Shown here piece by piece: positions 1-12,586 of a DNA stretch of 64,000 bases; position 1 is the first letter of the stretch; each line of letters opens with the position of its first letter. A program made the translations under genes and the position numbers. Below the pieces are notes generated by a model that searched no databases, was not told the origin of the DNA, and saw only the letters and a list, made by a program, of their open reading frames with translations. Source of the DNA: Asterella californica. Lineage: Eukaryota > Streptophyta > Marchantiopsida > Marchantiales > Aytoniaceae. The stretch covers positions 5,456,001 to 5,520,000 of the forward strand of contig JAYKYS010000014.1 of NCBI GenBank assembly GCA_036924285.1, read 5' to 3'.

Positions 1-482
1 TTCATAGCTCCACCTGGCTGTCCTTTAGTGCCTTAATCCACGTGGTAACTCAACTTCACTCAAAGGCTACCACATCAGCCCCCTAAAGTGCCAGCGTAAA
101 TCTTAAACTTCACGCGAAGGCATGTAAAATAACACGTAACCCTAAAAGATAACTAAAACAATCTACAAAGCATGCATGGGCGACATGTAAGTACAACCCA
201 TGAGCTTAAACCCTTATCAGCATGGAAACCCTAAGTTATGTACTTTCACAACATAGATAAGCATGATATCATCTGCACAAGCGTAGGAGTGCTTGAACAA
301 GATAGATAACATAATATCAACCTACTAGGACTCAAAATATATAACACAATAGTGTCAACACCGTATGCAAAGGTGTCAAACATATGTATAAAGGACTAGA
401 AGTAATATGAGCTAACTTCTAGAACTACTAAACTCAAGCGTCGGAGTAGAAGTCTAGCACGTAGTCGTCAAGTAGCGCAACA
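1..482 (-). repeat. 3' LTR of A1, truncated by window edge
   Basis: Direct repeat of 7286-7767. It ends at CAACA (482), next to a C-rich tract (483-495) that is the complement of the polypurine tract. About five mismatches separate it from the right copy, four of them in the last 25 bases. Confidence 0.95.
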
Positions 483-528
483 TCCACCCCCTCTGAACCT
501 GCACATCCTCCGGTATGTGTCATCCAGA

Positions 529-1721
529 TCAAGACTCTTCAACTTCGGCTTCAAACTCATCTTCAACCTGCGTTGAGTCTTCAACTTCATCCTTGGTAAA
601 CTCTGCAACGTTCTGGTCCTCCCCTCTCCTCCTAAAGAGCTTGATTCTCTTTCCTGCGATTCGTATCTTGAGCACTGCACCATCTAACTCTCTCAAGGAG
701 TATGTGGCATTATCATAAACTTCTAACATCACATAAGGTCCAAACCATCTATTGGAGAACTTCCTGATAGTGCTATGTTGATTATCAAGACTACTATCAT
801 AGAGTAACACCCAATCACCTTCTTTAACTGGTTTGGGTCGTAATCTATGCGTTCTATCAAATCTGCCTTTGTTTCTCTCTCTAGCAATCTTTAATCTTTC
901 GACAGCTTTGGCAACATCCTCATGTCTTCGTTCTAACTGCTGGATCCTTAATGCAAGAAGATCCTCCGTACTTCTACCATCTTCCCAAGGCAAAACATTC
1001 CAAGTAGGCACAACCTCCTCAATCGGCATCACAGGTTTCTGTCCTAGTATCAATTCTGCTGGCATGTAACCTGTAACGGTACTATGAGTTGTACGGTTTG
1101 CCCATAAAGCAAACGGTAGCAGTCTAGGCCATTCACGGATCTTACCCTTGCAAGCTTTTACCAAAGCTTTGATGATTGACGGATGATCTCTTTCGCTCTT
1201 GCCATTCCCTTCAGGATTGTAAGCAGTGGTTAACGCCAACTTGATTCCCAATCGCTTGAAGAACTCAACTGCTTCTTGTGAATCCAGCTCGCCCCTATCT
1301 GCAGTGATCTTTCCCACACACCCATACCTACAAATAACATCTTCAAGTAGAAAGCGGCAGACACTAGCAATGGTCTTCGTCCTCAAGGCACGGCCTTCAA
1401 CTTGGTTAATAGATCTTCTCTAGCCAAGACTAGATACCTCATTTGTCCAAGCCCAAATGGCATAGTTACCAGATCCACTACCCATTTGTAATGAATGGCT
1501 AAAGGATAAGTAGGATGCAATCCATCACGATGACGTATGTTGGAATACATCTGGCAAGATATACAAGATGAAACAAACTGTACTCCATCCTTATACATAC
1601 CCTTCCACCAATACTTCTCCTTTATCTTGACAAATGTAGCCCAAACTCCTCTATGATCGGCCCATAGACTCTCATGGAACTCCTTGATCAGCTTCTGCTG
1701 CAATTCTAGGTCACATACCAC
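529..1721 (-). pseudogene. integrase of A1, frameshifted
   Basis: The zinc-binding part (1721-1383) has the histidine pair and the CISCQ cysteines. The core and C-terminal part (1386-529) has TADRGEL and the later SER acid, then a GPY-type module (RWFGPYV). The intact relative A2 reads straight through, so an indel near 1400 broke this copy into two overlapping frames. The acidic C-terminal tail (EDEFEAEVEES) is shared with A2. Integrase would insert element cDNA into the genome; this copy is not expected to be functional. Confidence 0.9.
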
Positions 1722-1826
1722 CCGCTGTGGTACACCTCCTTGTAGCTTATGGCGCTTCCATAGATGTCCTCCATATAAAAAGTACCCATAAGCTGTTCTA
1801 CGGATCCTCTTGAAATCTACATCAGA

Positions 1827-3839
1827 CTAGCCTTCTTGCCTTTCCAATGAACTCAAATAGCGCCCAAGATCCAACCACTCGCCATCGTACATAGTTTCCT
1901 CAAATAACTCCAATGGAGCTGCAAAACAGCTTCTATCCTTTCTAGCAAGAACACTAGAATAGAACTCTGTTCCCACATCCTCCTGGTCATCTATCATTTC
2001 CTTCTCACCGTAGTACCTAGCCCTTGATAACATATCTGCCACAGAATTGTCTTTTCCTGCAATATGTCTAAACTCTGGGTTCAAGGACTTGATATATGCT
2101 ATCCACCTCAACATAGCAATATCTGGAGTTGTACAGCTAGTGATCATTCTCAAGAGAGGTAAACAATCTGTCTCCACAACCACAGGTGCTCCTATCAAGT
2201 ATTCCTTGTCACTCTTCATCGCAGTAACTACTCCCCATAGTTTTCTCTTGATCTGAGGCTAGTCTCTCTGCCGTGAACTTAATACCTTAGCACCAAAACG
2301 CACCACATATCTATTTCCATCTTGACCATCTTGTCCTATAGCCCATCCAATGCCAATAGGACTAGTATCAACAATAAGGATAACAGATCTGCCCAACTCA
2401 TATGTTACCTTCCGTAGAGTTGGTGATGAAGACAACAGATCCTTCAACTTCTTCATAGACTCGCTTTGCTCCTCTTGCCATTGAAATCTTTGCCCCTTCC
2501 TCAACAACTTGTACAACGGATCTGCTACATGTGCAAAGTGTGGAATCCATATATGATAAAACACACATGCACCTAGAAACCTTCTCACCTCGGTAACCGA
2601 TCCACACGTCTCCTTCATTCTTCGAATGGCATCAACCTTGTTTGGACAAGGTTTCCGACCGTAAGACCCACATAGGTGTCCCACAATCAACACCTCTTGT
2701 TCTCCAAATACAGACTTTGCTCTTGATAAAGTCAAATGAACCTCCTCCAGTCGACTCAGTATCTTATCATAGTCAGCTATATGATCTGCAACAAACTTGC
2801 GGCACCCTCTCTGATCCATTACCTCATTCTTCTCCTCCTCAGCACACCCTTTGATCGGCACATCATCAAGGAATGGCATAGTTTTTTCAGGAATGAAGTC
2901 CCTCAAAACTTTGTTCATGCCATTCATCATATGTGCTACAGAATTGGTAGCACCTTGTGGCAAGGTGCACATCCTTAGTAACCCCAAAGGTGTCCTCATT
3001 GTAGTCAAGTCTCTACTCTCAGAGGACAACTGAAACTGATCATAACCTGAATATAAGTCTCCCATTGAATAGATAGCACGACCAGCAAAACCCTCTGCAA
3101 ACTCGTCTACAATAGGTCCTATACCCATATTTCTGATAGTCACCTTGTTAACTGGCTGCATATCTTGAATGAATCTCAAAGCTCCACTCTTCTTCGGAAC
3201 AGTAAACCATCTGCTAGAATAGGGAGCTATAGATGGTTCAAAGATACCCATCCTAATCCTCTCATTGAGCAAGTCTATTAGCTTTGGCAGATGAGCTCTA
3301 GGCACAGGGATAGGACGTAGATTCCAAGGCACATGCGGTACAGTAAAGATTACCATAGGTGCAACTACACTTGGATCTACACATCCTACTTTATGTGACT
3401 CAAACGCAAACGCCTTACCATGCCTAGATAGCATCTCCCTAAAGCTCTTCTTCTCTTGCTCAGTAAGAAATCCATCACCTCCAATCCTCAGCTCCTTCAG
3501 TGTTGTTTCTGGTGAACTGGTGTGAACTGGTCCTCTGAGCGTCAGTTCTCGTGCAGCTTGCTCCATCTTCTGATTGTAATCGAGTGGTAAAGACAAAGCC
3601 ACTGGTTTGACTTTCTTCGCCACTGACTTGTACTTGGTCTCCACATACACCTCTTGTCGATCTATAAATTTATCAATTACATCATAAAGCTCCTTGGAGC
3701 TCACTCTCACCACTCTATCTACATCATCTATAGAACTTTCTACTATAGATTTCAACTCCCCTATAGTATCTACCAAATACTGTTCTTCAAACACTCCAGA
3801 TATGTATTCATCTCCGGCTAACTCTCCACTATCCCACAA
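1827..3839 (-). pseudogene. reverse transcriptase and RNase H of A1
   Basis: RT occupies 3839-2259 and carries the active-site variant FLDD in place of the usual YxDD; the flanking MPFLDDVPIKGC matches A2. RNase H continues in 2219-1827 with TDCLPLL and the terminal KDN..ADMLSRARY block. Comparison with A2 shows in-frame stops: a TAG for Gln just upstream of 3839, a TAG for Tyr near 2262, and a TAG for Trp at 1827-1829. The frame is otherwise continuous, so the copy decayed by point mutation. Confidence 0.9.
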
Positions 3840-3985
3840 AGACTACTGTACATACTTCACATGTTGCCTCTCAAACCTCTTCAGATTCTCGACCTTCTTA
3901 TAACACACTGATCCACATGATGTCAGTCCTAAGAAGCCAGTGGATAAAGCTTCCTGCTCTACTGGATCAGGCGAGAATCTTAGCT

Positions 3986-6290
3986 CTACTGTACCGTTGA
4001 AGTCTCGCTCTTCAATGGTACTCTGCCAAAACCCCTAGACTCTCTAAACTCCTGAGTAATCTTAGGCAGTGGACGGTCTCTCAAGCTATCACGATTCCTC
4101 TCATGTTCTGCAGCAACGGTCAAAAACTGAACAGCTCTTTTGCCGTCTCTACTACGTATCCTAGCATAGGCTGAACCATCATCCATAACTCGTGTCTCCA
4201 TTCTAACAGCAGTAATGTAAGGCTGCCCTAGAATGATAGGATAGGTTGACATGTCTTGTACAAAGAAATTCTGAACATCACTGATGTCACCCACAGTACC
4301 TTGATGTTGGGACAAGCACCATAGAGTTCTCCCCTCTGGTTGTTGACAGCGCGGATAAGCCATCCATGGTCGGTGTCTATGGGCCATCTCCCACGCTTGT
4401 ACAGCTCCTTAGACATCAGATTAATCTCTGAGCCATGATCAATCAACGCCACCACAGGTTCCTCTAGATCTCCTAGCTTCACTAAGGTCTCTGTGGTTGC
4501 TCTTGCCCAATGGTTGTGAGAGTAATGGCTCTTCTGTGATGCTTCCACCTCATCTTCAAACCTCACGTGCTGATAGGATCTCCTCTCTGATACTTGAGAG
4601 CAGTAACCAGCAATCTCATCTTCCTCATCATCCGACAGTTTGGTCCCTAGAGCATTAAGCGTAGCTGCTTCACCCAAAATCTGACGTTTCCTCTTGATGA
4701 TATCTATGATAACCTCATGGAACTCACGCTTTGCAATCCTAAGAATCTCACCCAAAGTAAACTCAACTTTCCCATTCAAGATACGGTTCTCTAACACCTG
4801 CTTCAAGTCTGTAGCGATCTCAATGTCAGACTGAAGTTTGTATGCAAGCATCTTACCCTTCTCCTTGCTTCTCTTCTTCTCCTTTGGTGTTGTAGCTGGT
4901 AGATCCTCCATAGTCTCCTCCCGAGTAGGTGTTGTCTCCTGCCTTGTCTCTGGTCTAGCCCTTTCACTCCTTGTAGCAGGTCGTTTGGCTGTAGAAGCCT
5001 CACCTGCATCCTCCCTCCTACGTTTTTCTTCTAGTACAGCTTCATGATGACTTCTTGCAACATAAGCATGCACTGACATAGTGTCTACAGGGTCATTCCA
5101 TCCTGTAGTTTCTCGAATTGAGTTGCCAACCCTCCGTAGCACATCCTTGTCTAACTCTGTTCTAGCTACGGACAGCACTACATCATACCACAACCCAGTA
5201 GTCCCTTTCTCTCTCTCCATTTCCACTTTCACTCCACACGTAGCAGCATTCACAAGAGAAACAGCATGTGATGCTGAAATCTCATTCACAAGTCTCTTCA
5301 TACCACCCTTGCCAAAGTTGGTTCCCAACATCATCCCAGTCTCTCTCAGATGGATCTTACCATCTTTGAAGAAGATCAGATCCTTCCTCAATGCATCTGA
5401 AAACTCCCCACAATCTCTTCTTACATGGTCTAGGCTATCATACCATATACAACGATGAACAAAGCCTTCTCTCATCTGAAGTCTCTGCATAGCAGGCTGT
5501 ACTTTCTGCTCCTTCTCTTCTAACCTAGTGAGCTTAAGCTTAAGCTCCTTCATACCCTTAATCAACTCATCAAGCGGTGAGTCTTCCTCTCTAGCAATTA
5601 CCAAAGCGGGTTTAGTATGCAACTGCTTGACAGGAATTATGAGAGGTGTTGCTTCACTTACCACCACCTTGTCTCTTCTTCTCTATCTCTTGGTCAGCAA
5701 AGAAACAGCCTCTTCAACCTCCTTCCAATCAGTCTTCAATCCTCTCTCCTCACTCTTGTCTTCCAGCAACAGCTCAAGCTTCTCTTGAATAGTCACGTCC
5801 GCTGCTTGTAGGAAAAGCTATGTCTTTTCCACCTCTAGTGTTAGCTTCTCTGTCCTAGAAAGCTAAGCATACTGACGATCAAACTCCCTTAACTCTCTGA
5901 ATCTTCAGTGTAGTACTCCTCCTTCAAAGCTCGCATAAAGCTCTCCCAACTCTGTCCTTGCTGCTGCTTGAGCTCCTTCACACGCCCACGAATCTCAAGC
6001 ACAACAGCAAGTTCAAAGTTCTCCACCATCTCCTTCTCAGGTACCTTGTTCACCTCCATCTCCCTAGCATAGTATCGCACGTACTTGGAAATATCTGTCC
6101 CCTTGAACTGGTCCATCTGATGCACCACAGATTGCAACGCCTTGGTTGCTAATACCTCCTTCCTCTCTGTGCTCTGCTGCTGCTGCATAAACATGGAAAA
6201 AGCTTGGAACATCTTCATCGTAGCAGCATCAAGCTGAACAGGTTGCTGAGCAGCAGTAGCACCTCCACTTGATGATCCTTGGTTGGCCAT
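3986..6290 (-). pseudogene. gag and protease of A1, broken
   Basis: The frame opens at 6290 with a Gln- and Ala-rich N-terminus (MANQGSSSGG), the native gag start that is missing from A2. A deletion of about 75 bases near 5889 relative to A2 breaks the frame. The rest (5667-4228, then 4387-3986) holds the zinc-knuckle region, here with Tyr for the second Cys (CIWYDSLDH instead of CIWCDSLDH), a basic and acidic linker, and the protease motif DHGSEINLMS. A further indel near 4300 separates the last two pieces. Gag would form the particle and the protease would cleave the polyprotein. Confidence 0.88.
4028..4034 (-). promoter_or_regulatory. -1 frameshift heptamer GGGTTTT (A1)
   Basis: On the minus strand the gag codons read AGG GGT TTT, giving the X XXY YYZ heptamer G GGT TTT just before the gag stop. 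It is at the same place and in the same phase as in A2 (47145-47151). Confidence 0.7.
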
Positions 6291-6367
6291 GATATTTGAT
6301 CCTGTAACACTCTCAAGAAAACTCCCACCCTAGGTGTTTCACGTCGAGTTCATCAAAAAAGAGAGTA

Positions 6368-7767
6368 TGTCGGAGTGTGATCCGTCTACCTAGGAAAACG
6401 CCGGACTTCTGGCTGTGGTTGTTTATTCAAGAGGTTGGCTTTCAGGTCACAATAGGGCTATAAACACTCACACAGATGTGTAAGATCTAGTAATATGCTC
6501 AGAAAACGAAATTCAGGTATAGCTGACATTAATAGGATCCGGCGGTGAACTTTGACACTCACGAAGAAGAAAACTATGAAGGTTTAGACTTCTAAACTTC
6601 CCCTACATGCAAATGAGGTACTATTGAACTCACACACGAAGTTTCAGCCTGAGATCAAATTCTGACACGGAGATATGGTCAGAAAAGTTCTGAGCAAGAA
6701 AACTACGGCAATTTCTGGTACCTAGATGGCTATTTCGACCTATAACAAAAGATTGGCTCGATCAATTTCAAATATTCTCACAGGATTTGCAGTCTACAGG
6801 ATGCTGAACATCCCTGTGAAGTTGGAACTCCTGACTGTACACAGAACTCCAGATCTCCTCCTCTGAAGTCGCTGCTCTAGATTAAGAGCTTTTCAGACCC
6901 CCTCAGCTTCAGCGGCCGCCCTGAATTACTCAGTCACTCAATCGATATGAAACTTTTTGGGAAACCGTAGCCCTGCTGGCAGAGAACACAACCTCGAAGT
7001 TTTGAAGCAATTTCCTCAAATCTGCTGCCAGTGACACTGAAAACCCTAAATCCAACAAAAGTGATTCAATTCTGGCACAATTCGAACTTCAATTGATCAT
7101 AACTTCGTCTTTATTGCCTCAAATCGATCGAAAATTTCACTGGAAGTGCTTGGCATGACGAGCTCTACCCTCCTGTGCTCTCAGATTTCGAAGTCTCCTC
7201 ACCAAATGCTCGAACTCTCCTTTAAACCTCTGTTTCTAAATTTAGAGTTAAACTAAAAGTAAAGACAAAAACAGACCAATGGGAGTTCATAGCTCCACCT
7301 GGCTGTCCTTTAGTGCCTTAATCCACGTGGTAACTCAACTTCACTCAAAGGCTACCACATCAGCCCCCTAAAGTGCCAGCGTAAATCTTAAACTTCACGC
7401 GAAGGCATGTAAAATAACACGTAACCCTAAAAGATAACTAAAACAATCTACAAAGCATGCATGGGCGACATGTAAGTACAACCCATGAGCTTAAACCCTT
7501 ATCAGCATGGAAACCCTAAGTTATGTACTTTCACAACATAGATAAGCATGATATCATCTGCACAAGCGCAGGAGTGCTTGAACAAGATAGATAACATAAT
7601 ATCAACCTACTAGGACTCAAAATATATAACACAATAGTGTCAACACCGTATGCAAAGGTGTCAAACATATGTATAAAGGACTAGAAGTAATATGAGCTAA
7701 CTTCTAGAACTACTAAACTCAAGCGTCGGAGTAGAAGTCTAGCACGTAGCCGCCAATTAGCGCGACA
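6368..7767 (-). repeat. 5' LTR of A1
   Basis: 1400 bases from TGTCGGAG (6368) to GCGACA (7767), bounded by the 5-base inverted pair TGTCG and CGACA used by the A and D families. About 100 bases near 7500-7610 are absent from the A2 LTR. Bases 6291-6367 are the untranslated leader between LTR and gag; it starts on the minus strand with TACTCTCTTTTTTGATG and shows no tRNA-complementary TGG start. Confidence 0.93.
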
Positions 7768-8333
7768 GCGTGTCGTAGTGCAAATTGAGCCCGGTGGTAC
7801 GCAAGATCGCTAGTTTGTCTCAGTCACGCTGGTTTTCACGAGCAAGCCTCTTTCCCTCCTCTATGTGGCTGTCGCGTGTCTGATGCTCACATGCGAGGAA
7901 CGGATAAATTCTTTCTGTTTGTTTCTGTTCTGTTCAATCCGAATTAATGGAGAAGTTCTCACATTGGTATGAGGTTTAGATCAAACAGGACCTACACTTT
8001 TGAATAGAAATGGATAGTCAGTATGCTAAGACTTGTTGTCTACTCGATTTTCCTTCGGCCGAGACATTCCTTTCTAGTCCTTCTTTGTTTATTTGTGCAA
8101 CGCCCTCTCTGGGACCACCATTGAGATTCTCTTAATTTCTTTTCTTTGGGGTTTGCAATTCTACAGTTGTTAGTTAGAGGTACTTGTGTTGCCCAGATTG
8201 GTTTTCCTATGTTTGATCATCTCGATTTGATGCTAAGTTCATTGACCTACCAATTCATTAAGATAGCAGTCCATCATAGATATTCCGGAATTTGTGAATA
8301 AACAATCAATGAATAAACGAGGAGAATTTAAAT
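7768..8333. other. intergenic, no gene seen
   Basis: Unique-looking sequence between A1 and the duplicated host segment. No long open frame, no repeat partner in the window and no splice pattern was found. It lies outside the part shared with 58745 onward. Confidence 0.5.
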
Positions 8334-10669
8334 GTAAAACTGAGTCCACCGCACATCTATCTTCTCTTTTTTTTGGCACGAGTGATCGCCACATAGCTTT
8401 ATAGTTATATTATAATATTGTTGCTTAGAAAATATTGTTTCACCGTAAGTAATGAACAAATTCCCAAAGTCTTATAATGTGATTTTCATTATATCTTATT
8501 TAATAAGACTAAGTGATGATTAGGTTTAAAACTTAGCTGTCACTATGAACTGAATGTTTGGGCATGATAATTTCATCCATCCAAACATCTAAAATAAAAT
8601 AGACTTTATGGATGAGATTAAAAGTTGAGATTTTTCTCTCTATTCATCGTAGAAGAAAAAGAAAAGAGACCAAAGATTTCCGAATGAGAAAAGAAGTGGA
8701 CATTTCTTGAAATGAAATTGGAAAGTGGAGATATTTTGAGTTTAAACAATCATTTGGCAAATTGGGAAAATATTACAAAATGACATAAAGAATGTCATAA
8801 ATTAACCTTGCAGGTATAATTTTTGTTATAATTTAATTTAAAATTTTCATTAACATAGTATTGATCTTGGTTCAAAAAGTAAACAAAGTTGGAAGATGGA
8901 TAGAACTCACCGAATGTTTAATAATTGCAATTATATCATTCAATACGCATGCAAATCAAGTGTCATATGCAGTCATATATGACAAACTACAAAAAGATTT
9001 TTACAAACATAAAATAACAATGTTTTATTCATCCTAACATAATTATTTCTTCTCGTATCTTGTTTCAATGAATCTAACATGCGAAAGAACCACCAAATTT
9101 TACTTTCAAAGTCTCATTCTATCTTTTTTTATAGAAGAAAGATAAACTAGAAAGAAAATTTTTTTCCAATATAAGATTTTATAAATATAATTATCAATGA
9201 TTCTCTAACTAATCATTGGTAACTAGTCCTTGCATTTATAGCGAGGCAAACTGAACATGAAAACTTAAAAGTCTAGTGGTAGCTCTCATGGACTTGGGTA
9301 CAAATATAAGTAGTACATCTTAGTTGGTATAATGAGTTGAAAATGTTTAAGTTTCATGCTAGTCTTCAAAGGAGATAAACAAAATCTTGATATTTTTGGA
9401 TAAATCATATGATTTTTCTTTCTAACTTACTATATTTCTTACTTCAACAAACCTTTACACAAGAGAGTTTAAACCATCGAAACAATAATTAATATAGATG
9501 TAAAAATTTATAAAAGAACATGTGAGAAATAAACAACATAAAATCAAAAAGATAATAAACAAATCTAGACGATGAAGAATATGGATTCTACTGAAATATG
9601 AGAATTCTCATCTCCTTCGGATGATGGAGAAATAAAAATATTGTCATGTAGTGGATCGGCTATGATGAAAAATCATGATTATTGAAATATATTTTCTCAT
9701 AAATATATCGATCTAATATATTTATGATGCGATCATTATGTAGATATTGTTGAAATATTGGTAATTTTTATTATTATGAATGGAACTCAAATGAAATAAT
9801 TATAGAGTTTGAAACTTTAGACTTTCTTGTGTCATGGATGTTGATGTGATATTCAATTTTTGACATGATGAAAAACATTGACTAAATGATGAGATGACAA
9901 GTCAAGATTAACATGAATGTTTATATAATTGTGACATCACAAAATGCATGTAAAATTGCATGCATGTCAATTTCTTTAAGAGACTTGACGTGGATGATAA
10001 AGGAACATCTCGAAAGACATTTAAGATGACATATTTCACTAGAGAACATTTTTTAGAGAAAATATTATCAAAATGTTGAAATATAAAGTGAGAATTTTAG
10101 ACAATGAGGGGTTTTGAGTGCATTAACATCAACTAACTTCCATGTTGAAGAAGAGTTTAATAAAATTTGAGTGAGAAAAAATTTGAATGAGATAATTTGA
10201 AAGAATTGTTAGAGTTTTCTAGTATAATTAAAATCATCATATTAAGAACTAGCATCTAAAATTAACTTGAAATTTGTTGTCTATTTTAAAATTATCCTTA
10301 TGCATATGTTATAAGAAAAATTTTGATGGATCATAATTTTCTATGAGAAGATTTATTTGGTACATTCATATACAATTGGAAAGAATATTTTAATAATTAT
10401 GCGATAGAAACATTAGATTTAAGTTTAAGACAATTAAACAAAAGACCACATATTGCTACAGTGTATATGAATAATTTGTATAATATAAAAATTAAAACAT
10501 ATAAAAATATTCAAATTTTGGATTGGAATAGCTTGTACTCGTAATTTTAGCTTTCACATTACCATACAACCATATATTAATATATTTGTATTTACATCTT
10601 TTGCACAAATAGATATAATAGATATAGACATTAAATTCTTAAATGAAGTTGAATGAGATCAAATAGTTT

Positions 10670-10840
10670 TAATATTTAGATAATAATAATAATAAAACTT
10701 ACATAAATAAATATTTTTATCAGATGCATTATAAGTGTTATCTATTGTCACTATTTCAGTTGACGAAATTAAAATTGAGGAATTATATTAAAAATCACTC
10801 ATCAAGATTCATGTTTGAAAAAAGTATTATAGATAAAAAA

Positions 10841-10874
<34 letters not shown>

Positions 10875-10950
10875 TTGAGATTTGATACCATATGTTTTAA
10901 GATAAATATAACTATAAACAAAAAATTATTATCATAAACATTGACATAAA
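10670..10950 (+). repeat. direct repeat R, copy 1 left
   Basis: Begins near TTTAGATAATAATAATAA and includes GCATTATAAGTGTTATCTAT. The same block recurs at 43340-43631, and in copy 2 at 61190-61445 and 63443-63623. It therefore flanks the ORF-bearing core of each host copy as a direct repeat. Confidence 0.7.
10843..10874 (+). repeat. (TTA)n microsatellite
   Basis: About ten to eleven TTA units. The paralogous positions near 43530 and 61372 have only four or five units, so the array expanded in this copy. Confidence 0.9.
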
Positions 10951-11090
10951 AAGTACTACATTAGAAAAAAGAAAAAACAACTCCAAACTTTTTACATTCT
11001 ATCATATTTAAATCAATGATTTAAATCTTGTCATATATAAGGTATAAGGTTTAATCTCACCAAGACATAGTTTATCTCAATTTATGTCAC

Positions 11091-11943
11091 ATGATGTTGG
11101 AGAGCTTGCAAATCGAGGAATCACTTACTTTGAGTGCATTCACTCATTTTCAATTTTTACTGAGATTTGACGTCGTTGTAGAAAAGTTCACAATGATCAT
11201 TTCAATCCCATTAGACTTCTTTTCATTTTTCGTAAAGACTTCGTGTTTGGATCTAATCATGAATGCTTTGTGGTTTACTTTTTTCATCTCGACGGAGTGG
11301 CAATCATTGTTGGAGTTTCAATACTATACTCAGAAGTAAAGATAAGAGAGGAGCATGTTGTGGAGGTTAAAGAACTAATCAAGAAAACTTGAGAAGCGTG
11401 TTGGAAGATGCTTCCATGGATCGATACATCTCATGTGTACTAGATCTTATGGATTTCATAAATGTAAAACTTCACAACGGTACGGATCGTGATCTTCTTA
11501 GAATTGGAACAGTCGATAAGTTTAGCATAGGGGTTGTTGAGGGTATGGTTTTCTTGCGAATCAATGAAGTTAAATATCAACATAATCTCTCATGTGAACT
11601 GTTCTAGTTCTATAGTTTCATAAAGAGCAAGATATCTAGATCTGGTGGAGCTAATGCTGCAAGCACATCTATGACCAACGGAGAAATAGAAACAGATGAT
11701 GGCTTCTTATAGGAGAACCATCCCACAAGCAAGATGACCAGAATTATCACATGTATGACCAACAGAGAAACCAAAGAAGATGGTGATGACCGAATATCTT
11801 CCAAGGAAAAGCATTCAATGGACAAAAGTACTACAAGTCTAAAAGATGTTAGGAGCTTGAAGTCAACAAACAACAATGTTAATAGACTTGATGATAGTGA
11901 TTCAAAACATTCAAATACGAGAACAAGGAATATAAAGCATTGA
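11091..11943 (+). pseudogene. unrecognised host ORF remnant, copy 1
   Basis: Three fragments in a row: 11091-11339 (82 residues, hydrophobic, with MNALWF), 11389-11607 (72 residues, with DKFSIGVVEGM) and 11734-11943 (Ser-, Lys- and Asp-rich). Copy 2 has matching fragments at 61655-61837 and 62229-62471, and a third copy of the first fragment lies inverted at 63627-63860. The fragments are separated by stops and each copy has different breaks. I do not recognise the family; it may be a decayed gene with lost introns or part of an old mobile element. Confidence 0.45.
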
Positions 11944-12173
11944 ATATAAAGTAATATAAAGCATTGACTCTTGCAGAAAAATATGATGGAACTATTGTGA
12001 TCTGACAAACAGATCTATAACAAATTTTCGAGAAATCCGTTTCAATTACGCTAGAAAGAGATAAAGATGTGAATTCTTTTTAATCATATAATATTTTTCT
12101 TTGTTGATTTGTGTTGTACATCCAAGAAAGAAAGAAATGATGGAGAAATTTGCAAGAATTAAGATTCTATTAC

Positions 12174-12574
12174 TGTAAGATGGGCTCTAGAGTGAACTCA
12201 AAACTCGAACGCCCGTGGTGGTGCATTCGCAGTCTTTATATATTGAGAGGAGTAGTACATGATAAGCTTCTGACCTATGGTGATCTCTCATGCAGATCGC
12301 TGATGTGGCTTACATGCATCCTTAGATCTAGAACAACATCTAGAGGGTTCAGAATGAGCCACGTAAGAGGCTCGTTGGAAAGTTCTAGAAGCTTCTTTCT
12401 AGAAACTTCCTTCTGGAAGTTTCCTGGTGGACTTTTGGCGCACCCGCCTATTGATAGAAGTACTATTTGCTGCATGTATTCTTCAGCCAACTTAGCCATA
12501 ACTAATTCTTATACCAAAGACTTCTACCAAACTAATTTCCCCTCTAGTTGATAAGTAATGCTCTACTTATTGCA
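12174..12574 (-). repeat. 3' LTR of F
   Basis: 401 bases from TGTAAGA to ATTGCA, repeated at 41304-41757. A TATATAAAG-type box lies at 12233-12243 on the minus strand. The adjoining bases 12577-12590 are pyrimidine-rich, the complement of an AAAGGGGGGAGGTTT polypurine tract. Confidence 0.93.
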
Positions 12575-12586
12575 AACCTCCCCCCT

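Larger units (their letters stand above)
1..7767 (-). mobile_element. Ty3/Gypsy LTR retrotransposon A1, decayed
   Basis: A near complete element read on the minus strand: 5' LTR at 6368-7767, then gag, protease, RT, RNase H, integrase and a 3' LTR that leaves the window at base 1. The two LTRs align without gaps over 482 bases with about five mismatches, so insertion was fairly recent, yet the coding region carries several stops and frameshifts. It is the same family as A2 at 44858-51986. The 3' flank is outside the window, so the target duplication cannot be read; bases 7768-7772 (GCGTG) are the candidate right copy. No primer site starting TGG is seen next to the 5' LTR. Confidence 0.93.
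8334..12173. repeat. AT-rich host segment, copy 1 (left half)
   Basis: Aligns along its length with 58745-62694, in the same order and orientation. Copy 1 resumes at 41763 after the F insertion, so the two halves together equal copy 2. Blocks easy to match are the TTTGGCACGAGT region (8370 and 58780), the TTTTATTCATCCTAACATAA block (9020 and 59230), and the ORF remnants at 11091-11943. Bases 8334-11090 hold no gene that I can support. Confidence 0.88.
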
